A stretch of 19,945 nucleotides of DNA, from NCBI GenBank assembly GCA_035575515.1, contig DATLXU010000033.1:1-19945 (forward strand). The letters run 5' to 3'. The first letter of the stretch is position 1. Every line of letters begins with the position of its first letter. The notes under the pieces were generated by a model. That model searched no databases and had not been told where the DNA came from. It worked only from the letters and a program-made list of their open reading frames with translations. The position numbers and the translations under genes are program-made. Of the stretch, positions 13,894 through 19,945 are shown piece by piece. This DNA is from DATLXU01 sp035575515 (lineage in GTDB: Bacteria; Acidobacteriota; Blastocatellia; UBA7656).

Positions 13894-14904
13894 ATGAAAA
13901 CTGAAAACGTGCGCTTGATGAAACCAGTGCTTGCCGCAAGTCTTATCCTGATGATTGTCTCTTATGCGACCAGCGCGCGGCACATGAGCAAACAACCTGA
14001 CAAGAAACAGAAAGCGAAGGCTGCGATGATTAAACATGAATACGCGGACGTGAACGGGATACGCCTGCACTATGCGACGACGGGCAAGGGCAAGCTCATA
14101 ATGTTCGTTCACGGCTTCCCTGAATTCTGGTACGAATGGAAAGACCAGCTTGCCGAATTTGGCAAAGACCACCTGGCAGTAGCTCCAGACATGCGCGGCT
14201 ATAATCTTTCGACGAAGCCTGCCAGTGTCGAGCAGTACCAGATGAGATTTCTTGTTGAAGACCTGCGCGCGCTCGCCGAAAAACTCGGCCACCAAAAGTT
14301 CATACTCGTCGGGCACGATTGGGGCGGCGCGGTCGCGTGGGCGTTTGCAATGGTCCATCCCGAATATCTGGAGAAGCTCATCATCATCAACGCGCCGCAT
14401 CCGGGCGTGTTCGCGCGCGAGCTTCGAGAAAATCCCGACCAGCAAAAAGCGTCGCAGTACATGCTCTTTTTCCGCAGCCCGCAGGCCGAAGCGGGGCTTT
14501 CGGCAAACAACTACGCGATGCTTGTGCAGGCGGTGATGGGCGATCTGCTCAAGCGCGGCATCTTCACCGAACAAGACAAGAAGGCGTACATCGAAGCGTG
14601 GTCGCGTCCCGGCGCGCTCACGGGCGGACTGAATTACTATCGCGCGGCTAGAGTCGGCCCGCCAGCGAGCGCCGACGACAAAGACGCGGGCAACTTCGCC
14701 AAAGCTCTGCCGTCGCTCGACGTGAAAGTTCCGACGCTTGTCATCTGGGGCGAGAAAGATACGGCGCTGCTCACAGGCAACCTGAACGGACTTGAAAAGT
14801 ACGTGCCGAATCTTACAATCAAGCGCATCCCGGACGGCACGCATTGGGTCATTCACGAAAAGCCCGAACTTGTGAACAGCTACATACGCGAGTTCATTAA
14901 GTGA
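13894..14904 (+). CDS. Alpha/beta hydrolase, epoxide-hydrolase-like
   Basis: 336 aa. Near the N-terminus the hydrophobic segment KPVLAASLILMIVSYATS (about 10-27) suggests export or membrane anchoring. The hydrolase core has oxyanion motif HGFPEFWYEW (73-82), the nucleophile elbow GHDWGG with Asp142, WGEKDTAL with acid Asp289, and GTHWVIHEKPE with His317. An Asp nucleophile rather than Ser, together with HGFPE, is the mark of soluble epoxide hydrolases and haloalkane dehalogenases. Tyr189 and Tyr248/249 are candidates for the lid tyrosines that open the epoxide, so epoxide hydrolase is favoured. Start: AAAGG is 8 nt before ATG 13894; GTG 13885 and ATG 13888 in the same frame are less well placed. 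The TGA stop overlaps the next repeat and lies 7 nt before the cyclase-like start. Confidence 0.87.
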   Translation: MKTENVRLMKPVLAASLILMIVSYATSARHMSKQPDKKQKAKAAMIKHEYADVNGIRLHYATTGKGKLIMFVHGFPEFWYEWKDQLAEFGKDHLAVAPDMRGYNLSTKPASVEQYQMRFLVEDLRALAEKLGHQKFILVGHDWGGAVAWAFAMVHPEYLEKLIIINAPHPGVFARELRENPDQQKASQYMLFFRSPQAEAGLSANNYAMLVQAVMGDLLKRGIFTEQDKKAYIEAWSRPGALTGGLNYYRAARVGPPASADDKDAGNFAKALPSLDVKVPTLVIWGEKDTALLTGNLNGLEKYVPNLTIKRIPDGTHWVIHEKPELVNSYIREFIK

Positions 14905-15014
14905 AGGATGAATGATGAAAAAAGATTCTCAAGTTTCAGATTTGAAATCCCACAATTCAAAGGTAAAATCGCAATCTGCGAATTCATCCCTCATCCCTCA
15001 TCCCTCATCCTTTC
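14902..15014. repeat. Inverted repeat of the AAGGATGA / TCATCCTT family with 7-bp tandem units
   Basis: The right part is four consecutive 7-mers, TTCATCC then CTCATCC three times (14983-15010), followed by TTTC. The left part, TGAAGGATGAATGATGAA (14902-14919), is the degenerate reverse complement. Translation of the right arm gives SLIPHPSSF, a peptide I have seen repeatedly in proteins predicted over such palindromes. It covers the hydrolase stop and the start of the cyclase-like gene. Confidence 0.8.
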
Positions 15015-15634
15015 TGACAGGTCGCCGGTTTCTGAAACAGCTTCTCTCCGAGCGCAATCAATACCCTGAGCGTGCCTCAGAGATTGACGAGCGGATTCGG
15101 CAAGCGTTTGAGCGGCGCGTGGCGATACTTGCGCTCGATATGTCAGGCTTTTCGCGACTCACGCTTGAGCGCGGAATCATTCACTACCTTGCGATGATTC
15201 ATCAGATGCAGCAGGCTGCGACTCCTGCCGTCGCGGGCAACGGCGGCAGAATCATCAAGTTTGAAGCCGACAACCTGTTTGCTGTTTTTGATGACGCAAA
15301 GCATGCGCTCGAAGCGACCTTAGACATCTTTCGCGCTTTCAATGCCGTCAACAGCGTGCTGCCCGAAGAGCGCCACATCTACGGCGGCGTGGGCATTGGG
15401 TTTGGCGACACTCTGATTATTGACGAAGATGATATGTTCGGCGCTGAGATGAACCTTGCGTGCAAGCTCGGCGAAGACATCGCCACGCGCGGAGAGATAC
15501 TGCTTACGACGGCCGCTTACAACAACCTTCCCGAAGGCCGCTACGTGTGCGCTCCGGCCAGCTTCTGCGTCAGCGAATTACAGATTAATTGCTATCGCTA
15601 CGAGCGGTCGCTTTTTCCAAAACAGAAATCCTGA
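14912..15634 (+). CDS. Class III adenylate/guanylate cyclase-like domain protein
   Basis: 240 aa. The catalytic fold begins near residue 70: ERRVAILALDMSGFSRL carries metal Asp76, then IIKFEADNLFAVF has Lys116 and second metal Asp120, then NLACKLGEDI has Asn181 of the transition-state pair, followed by ATRGEILLT. At the position where active class III cyclases usually have Arg (NxxxR) this protein has Lys185. It may be a weak, altered or non-cyclase member; relatives with NLACKLGED-type sequence do occur (recollection). Residues 1 to about 36 are encoded by the inverted repeat, so they are likely not ancestral. AAGGA with ATG 14912/14915 also comes from the repeat; 14915 has the better 6-nt spacing. 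No membrane segment. It lies 7 nt after the hydrolase stop, possibly in one transcript. Confidence 0.8.
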   Translation: MMKKDSQVSDLKSHNSKVKSQSANSSLIPHPSSFLTGRRFLKQLLSERNQYPERASEIDERIRQAFERRVAILALDMSGFSRLTLERGIIHYLAMIHQMQQAATPAVAGNGGRIIKFEADNLFAVFDDAKHALEATLDIFRAFNAVNSVLPEERHIYGGVGIGFGDTLIIDEDDMFGAEMNLACKLGEDIATRGEILLTTAAYNNLPEGRYVCAPASFCVSELQINCYRYERSLFPKQKS

Positions 15635-15637
15635 GAT

Positions 15638-17938
15638 TCAATCGAGACCGACGCGTCTGACCAGTTCGGCGAATCGCGCGTCTTCGCGCAGTGGATCAAA
15701 GACCGGGTCGGCCTTCAAATAAATCAAGTAACCGTATCGCTCTTCGCAAGCAGCATTGAGCAATTTGAATGCTTCATCCATTTCGCCAAGCGCGATGTGA
15801 ATGCGCGCAATTAGATAAGCCGGAACATACCGGCTCGCGGCCATCTCGTTCAATCGCGCAAGCTCGCGGCGGGCCTTATCCTGCTCGCCCGTCTTTGCGT
15901 AAAAATGTCCGCGCGCGGCTATCAACTCTGCATCTTCGCCTGAGCATTTTTCAGCCGCCTGAAATTCGGCTTCGGCTTCGGCGTGCTTTCCAACCTGCTC
16001 GTAAGTCTGAGCGAGGCGGCGATGCGCAAGACCAAAGCCCGGCTCTATCTCAAGCGTCTTTTGATATACGGTGATCGCCTCATCAAAGCGGCGCGCGAGA
16101 TGAAACAGCCATCCGACGCTCGTGTTTATTGGCAGTGAAAGCGGATCAAGCTCCTGCGCGCGATTTATCTCTACAAACGCTTCATCGAATCTTTCCATCG
16201 GAGCGAGAAATACCGCATACCAGTGATGACCATTCGCGTAGTTCGGACTCAATTGAATCGCGCGCTTGAACTGCTTTTCAGCTTCCGCCCAGTTCCAGTC
16301 ATAACCAAACAGAGCGAATGCGAGTGAAGCGTGCGCTTCGGCCAATTTCTCGTCCAGTTCGAGCGCGCGCGTCGCCGCCGCTTTAGCTCGCGGAAAAGCG
16401 TCCTTCGGAGCGAGCGCGCTGTAGCTTGCCAGTATGTTGTAAGAGTCGGCCACACCGGCGTAAGCCAGCGCGTAGTTCGGGTCGGTTTCAATCGCCTGGT
16501 TGAAATACTCGATGCCGCGCTTGAGCGATTCTTCAGTGCGCTTGTTCCAGTAGAAGCGGCCCTTCAGGTAAAGCTGATAGGCTTCGGTGTTTTCGGTGTA
16601 GCGCCGCGTGAGTTGTTTCCGCTGCGGGCCTGTCAGTTTCAATTTCAGCTTTTCGCTTATGACGTTTGATATTTCTTCTTCGATTGCGAATATGTCAGAC
16701 AACTGGCGGTTGTACTGCTCGCCCCAAACCTGCGCGCCGTCTGATGTATCAACCATCTCGGCTTTGATTATGAGAAGGTCGCCGCGTTGAAGCACTCTTC
16801 CCGTAAGCAACGCTCGCACGTTAAGTTCGCGCCCAACTTTGAGCGGGTCAATCTCGCGCCCTTTGTAGCGAAAGACGGTGCTTCGCGCCATCACGCGAAG
16901 GCGTGGCAAGCGCGACAAGTTATTGATGATAGATTCGGTGACGCCGTCCGACAGGTATTCGGTGTCGGCATCGCCGCTCGCATTCAAAAACGGCAACACG
17001 GCAATCGAATCAATGGCACGGCGCGAACGCACGCGGCGCTGCGTTTGAGCGGCGGTTGAGGATGACGTTCGCACGCTGCCTGAATCTGTCTCTCGCAGGA
17101 AAGCGCGCAAATCCACTGCAAGCTCTCGCGCCGACGAGTATCGCTGCTCGCGGTCTTTTTCAAGGCAGTGGCGCGTGATGCGCTCAAGCTCAACTGGCAC
17201 GTTTGAATTGAAGCTTGCGATGGGCAGCGGTTCCTGATGAATGATGTTGTCGACGATCTCAGTTACGCTCGCGCCTTTGAAAGGCAACTGCCCGGCGAGC
17301 ATTTCATAGATGACTATGCCGAGCGAAAAAATGTCCGAACGATTATCGAGATCGCGCCCGAACGCCTGCTCAGGCGACATGTAGGAGACCGTGCCCAAAA
17401 CTATTCCGGGGCTTGTCGCCTGTCCGAGCGGCGCGGTAAGCTCGCGGCTGTCGTCTTGTGTAGCTACTCGAATCATTTTGGCAAGCCCGAAATCCAACAT
17501 CTTCACAAGCCCGCGCGGCGTGACCATTAGGTTCGAGCTTTTGATGTCGCGGTGAATTATTCCGAGCGCGTGCGCTTCATCGAGCGCGTCTGCGACCTGC
17601 ATCGCAATCTCGGCTGCTTCGCGCAGCGCGAGCGGGCCGCGACCGATTCTGGTCGAGAGCAATTCGCCCTCGACATATTCCATCACGATAAACATCACGC
17701 CGTCGTGCTCGCCTATGTCGTAGATGGCGGCAATGTTTGGCGAGCGCAAAGCCGATGCGGTGCGCGCTTCATGAAGGAAGCGAGTTCGCCGGTCAGGGTC
17801 GTATTGATAAGAAGCGGGAAGAAACTTGAGCGCGACCTGACGACCGAGCCGCGTATCTTCCGCGAGGTAGACTTCTCCCATCCCGCCCGCGCCGAGCTTG
17901 CTTATGATTCGATAGTGAGAGATTGCTTCCCCGATCAT
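15638..17938 (-). CDS. Ser/Thr protein kinase with FlgO/TolB-like and TPR C-terminal half (no membrane helix)
   Basis: 766 aa from ATG 17938. Kinase domain about 9-280: GAGGMGEV (16-23), Lys38 in VALKF, Glu57, HRDIKSSN with Asp131, DFG 149-151, GTVSYMSPE (182-190). All catalytic residues are present. After a short linker, residues about 309-435 (DSIAVLPFLNASGD to KLKLKL) form the domain often found in FlgO-like or CadC/adenylate-cyclase-associated TolB-like regions. It is followed by tandem TPRs to the end (about 450-760; YYNQA/ALDEKLAEAHASLAFAL-type helices), a protein-interaction scaffold. Unlike its upstream partner I see no transmembrane helix between kinase and sensor, so it should be cytosolic. 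An in-frame longer start (17980) would add 14 residues lacking kinase homology. Its ATG overlaps the upstream stop as ATGA, indicating translational coupling. The C-terminus is 3 bp from the cyclase-like stop on the other strand. Confidence 0.9.
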   Translation of the reverse strand: MIGEAISHYRIISKLGAGGMGEVYLAEDTRLGRQVALKFLPASYQYDPDRRTRFLHEARTASALRSPNIAAIYDIGEHDGVMFIVMEYVEGELLSTRIGRGPLALREAAEIAMQVADALDEAHALGIIHRDIKSSNLMVTPRGLVKMLDFGLAKMIRVATQDDSRELTAPLGQATSPGIVLGTVSYMSPEQAFGRDLDNRSDIFSLGIVIYEMLAGQLPFKGASVTEIVDNIIHQEPLPIASFNSNVPVELERITRHCLEKDREQRYSSARELAVDLRAFLRETDSGSVRTSSSTAAQTQRRVRSRRAIDSIAVLPFLNASGDADTEYLSDGVTESIINNLSRLPRLRVMARSTVFRYKGREIDPLKVGRELNVRALLTGRVLQRGDLLIIKAEMVDTSDGAQVWGEQYNRQLSDIFAIEEEISNVISEKLKLKLTGPQRKQLTRRYTENTEAYQLYLKGRFYWNKRTEESLKRGIEYFNQAIETDPNYALAYAGVADSYNILASYSALAPKDAFPRAKAAATRALELDEKLAEAHASLAFALFGYDWNWAEAEKQFKRAIQLSPNYANGHHWYAVFLAPMERFDEAFVEINRAQELDPLSLPINTSVGWLFHLARRFDEAITVYQKTLEIEPGFGLAHRRLAQTYEQVGKHAEAEAEFQAAEKCSGEDAELIAARGHFYAKTGEQDKARRELARLNEMAASRYVPAYLIARIHIALGEMDEAFKLLNAACEERYGYLIYLKADPVFDPLREDARFAELVRRVGLD

Positions 17939-19945
17939 TGCGTTGCGCCCCCGCCGAACTCGCGCCGGTAGCCCTCCCATCGCGATTTCAATTCAGCTAT
18001 GAACTGCGTGAAGGCTGGTTCTGTTCTGATCCTATCGAGATGCGGGTCGCGCGCAAATAGCGTGTAGTTGGGCATGCCATTATCAGCAGTAACCCGTAGC
18101 CATTTGACAGCTTCGTTCGTCTTTCCCGCCAACGCATATACGCATGCGATGTCATACGTGATATGGTGATATGCGCGATTGTTCCGGGCTTGCGCGAGGA
18201 TTTGAGGGATTGCCGCCTCAGCTTCTTGAAACTTGCCTTTCAAAGCCAGGATCAGGAGCATTTGCCCTCGTGATTGGAGGTCTCCGGGATTCCTTTTCAA
18301 AGCTTCTTCCAGAAAAGGCTGCGCTTCATCGAGTCGGCCCTTTCCGATCAATGCTTTTGCAGGAGATTGGGGCAGACTCGATGAATTACTTACATCACCG
18401 AAGAAACGGCGATATGCATCGAGGGCATCATCGAACCTTCCATACAGTGCGTAGGATTCGACCAAGCGGGATTGGACGTTAGTGTTCGTGGGATCAATCT
18501 CAAGCGCCCGCTGGAACTCTCGCAAGCCGATTCTCTCGTCTAATCCTAGATGGTCATAGATCGTGCCAAGCTCAGAATGTCCGACGCCGGGATTGAGCGC
18601 CAAAGCCTGACGGGCTTCGCGCGCGGCCTGGGCTAAGTCCCAACCTCCATACCTGCTGAAGTAGTATTCAAATCGCACTGAATGAATCTCCGCGAGTTGC
18701 GAATCGAGCGACTCGGCCTGTGCCAGTGCCTCGCGCGCCAGCTCTACCCAAGCAGGATTGTTGGGATCGTTGAAATTCGCCTTCCACAAATAGCTGCCGC
18801 CAAGTGCCGCATGCGCCAGCGCAAACTTCGGGTCTAGCTCAACCGCCTTCTTGAAATAATCTATGGAGGCATCCACCACCTGAAGTTCGCCGATTGAGGT
18901 CGTAACTCGTTCAAAGCTGGCCCGCCCTTTAAGGTAGTACTCATATGCCTCGGGGTTCGACGTGTAGCGCTTCACGAGCCGCGCCTGCTGCGATGGGTCG
19001 AGTTGAAGCCGCAGGCGCGCGGTGATTTGCTGCGCCAGAGTGTCCTGCATCGTGAAGATGTCAGCCATACGCATGTCGAAGTTGTCAGCCCACAAAGACG
19101 AGCCGTCACTCGTTCGTAGCAGATTGACGCTGACTCGCAAACGATCTTCGCCGCGCTGCACACTCCCTTCAAGCACTGCGTCAACTTCCAACTGCCGTGC
19201 TGCTGCGAGCGCGTCCGTCTCTTCGTTCAAGTAGCGGCGTACCGCGCTCGTCGGACGCACCGCAAGCTCGCCCGTCTGACTTATCTTGCGAATCAAAGCG
19301 TCGGCAATGCCTAAGCCAAGATAATTTTCGCTCGCGTCAAGAGATTTGAGCGGCAACACCGCAAGCGATTTAATTTCTGGCGCGCGCACTGTCGCTGCGC
19401 TTCGACGAAAGACAAGCACGTAAGCGAGCACGGCAGCAACCGCTAAGACTACAAGAGCGCCCGCAACCTGCGCGCGGCGTCGGAGAAACCACGGCCTCTT
19501 TTGTTCCGGCGCGGTTGCCTTAACAGATTCGTCTGTCGCCGCGAATTCAGTTTGCAACGCAGTCGCTCGCGAGGCTTCATACGCGCGGCGGCAGTTATCC
19601 AGATCAATCGCGGCGTCGCGCATTGTTTGATACCGCCGCTCTCGGTCCTTCTCTAAACACTTGCGAATGATTCGCTGTAACTCTTCCGGCGCTTCATTCG
19701 AGTACCGCGCAAGCGGCGCAGGCTCGTGCGCGAGAATGGCTGAAAGAATTGCTGCCGCGCTCTCTGCTGCGAAAGGCTGTCGCCCGGCAAGCATCTCGTA
19801 CACGACGCACCCGAAGCTGAATATGTCTGTGCGCGCGTCTAACTGCTCGCCTCTGACCTGCTCCGGCGACATGTAAGGCACTGTGCCCATCACCGTGCCC
19901 GGCTCCGATAGCAGGCTCTCGGTCTCGGCTTCCGTGTCGGCAAGC
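17935..19945 (-). CDS. Ser/Thr protein kinase with transmembrane helix, FlgO/TolB-like and TPR region (5' end beyond window)
   Basis: 669 residues are visible; the frame is open to the window edge, so the N-terminal kinase lobe with the Lys, HRD and DFG residues is not seen. The visible part starts just before GTVMGTVPYMSPEQ (activation loop/APE region), then DIFSFGCVVYEMLAGRQPF and the RYQTMRDAAIDL end of the kinase fold. Around 19410-19470 a single hydrophobic helix (AGALVVLAVAAVLAYVLVF) predicts a membrane anchor. It is followed by SLAVLPLKSLD, the start of a FlgO/TolB-like domain, and by many TPR units. The kinase faces the cytoplasm and the TPR sensor the outside. The stop overlaps the next gene's ATG by 4 bp. 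Starts at GTG 19893 or ATG 19890 would fall inside the kinase fold and are not real starts. Confidence 0.9.
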   Translation of the reverse strand, partial: LADTEAETESLLSEPGTVMGTVPYMSPEQVRGEQLDARTDIFSFGCVVYEMLAGRQPFAAESAAAILSAILAHEPAPLARYSNEAPEELQRIIRKCLEKDRERRYQTMRDAAIDLDNCRRAYEASRATALQTEFAATDESVKATAPEQKRPWFLRRRAQVAGALVVLAVAAVLAYVLVFRRSAATVRAPEIKSLAVLPLKSLDASENYLGLGIADALIRKISQTGELAVRPTSAVRRYLNEETDALAAARQLEVDAVLEGSVQRGEDRLRVSVNLLRTSDGSSLWADNFDMRMADIFTMQDTLAQQITARLRLQLDPSQQARLVKRYTSNPEAYEYYLKGRASFERVTTSIGELQVVDASIDYFKKAVELDPKFALAHAALGGSYLWKANFNDPNNPAWVELAREALAQAESLDSQLAEIHSVRFEYYFSRYGGWDLAQAAREARQALALNPGVGHSELGTIYDHLGLDERIGLREFQRALEIDPTNTNVQSRLVESYALYGRFDDALDAYRRFFGDVSNSSSLPQSPAKALIGKGRLDEAQPFLEEALKRNPGDLQSRGQMLLILALKGKFQEAEAAIPQILAQARNNRAYHHITYDIACVYALAGKTNEAVKWLRVTADNGMPNYTLFARDPHLDRIRTEPAFTQFIAELKSRWEGYRREFGGGATQ

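Noticed and set aside
13879..14856. Leftward open frame (325 codons) opposite the alpha/beta hydrolase
   Set aside because: Antisense shadow of a well-supported hydrolase; translation is rich in R, H and V with no motif and no ribosome binding site.
14983..15010. Four tandem 7-mers (TTCATCC, then three CTCATCC) as a CRISPR or replication-origin iteron array
   Set aside because: Too short, no spacers, no rep gene or AT-rich region; it fits the arm of an interspersed palindromic repeat.
17552..17971. Rightward open frame opposite the downstream kinase N-terminus
   Set aside because: Antisense to conserved kinase motifs; no promoter, ribosome binding site or domain.
19890..19893. GTG 19893 or ATG 19890 as the start of the right-hand kinase
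   Set aside because: These codons lie within the kinase activation segment and the frame is open to the window edge, so the gene continues outside.
1..19945. tRNA, rRNA, CRISPR array, phage or toxin-antitoxin cluster
   Set aside because: I looked for the T-loop GGTTCRA pattern with a partner acceptor stem, conserved rRNA words, regular repeat-spacer units and small overlapping gene pairs on both strands and found none convincing.

Overview
The window looks like chromosomal DNA of a moderately GC-rich (roughly 55-60 %, estimated by eye) environmental bacterium. An Acidobacteriota relative, perhaps of the Blastocatellia type, is my best guess. The basis is gene content: several Ser/Thr protein kinases (two with TPR sensor halves), a secreted S9 peptidase, M19 and M48 peptidases, and many short palindromic intergenic repeats. 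No rRNA, tRNA or phylogenetic marker is present, so this is inference. I see no prophage or CRISPR array and no complete mobile element.

Layout. At 1-249 lies the 3' end of an IS200/IS605-type element: a frameshifted tnpB tail and a right-end hairpin. It abuts an O6-alkylguanine-DNA alkyltransferase gene (270-782). Next come a secreted S9 peptidase fused to an FGE-sulfatase-like domain (878-3619), a TrpF-like protein (3764-4417) and a membrane Ser/Thr kinase with an extracytoplasmic C-terminal domain (4569-6179). The kinase gene overlaps tail-to-tail by 4 bp with a leftward membrane-anchored M19 dipeptidase (6176-7354). Further leftward genes encode a diiron ferritin-like protein (7552-8640) and an exported M48 metalloprotease (8797-9921). 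Back-to-back promoters separate the latter from a rightward Rossmann/DUF2520 protein (10243-11112). Then come a leftward pentapeptide-repeat protein (11193-12551), a second ferritin-like protein (12732-13415), a rightward small Cys4 protein (13594-13872), an epoxide-hydrolase-like alpha/beta hydrolase (13894-14904) and a class III cyclase-like protein (14912-15634). The right end is a leftward, translationally coupled pair of Ser/Thr kinase-FlgO/TolB-like-TPR proteins (15638-17938 and 17935 to beyond the edge).

How the genes relate. Most genes stand alone and there is no single pathway operon. Recurring themes are signalling (three kinases, one cyclase-like protein), extracytoplasmic proteolysis (S9, M19, M48) and carboxylate-diiron or DNA-damage chemistry (two ferritin-like proteins, Ogt).

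The strongest unexplained signal is the short interspersed palindromic repeats: five elements of four sequence families, about 3-4 kb apart. Several have been captured into gene ends. Two convergent genes both stop inside the arms of one inverted repeat. The cyclase-like gene takes its ribosome binding site, start codon and much of its N-terminus from another. The DUF2520 start codon directly abuts a third. I did not find a convincing new defence or biosynthetic system; the repeat-gene boundary remodelling and the S9-FGE fusion are the most novel items.
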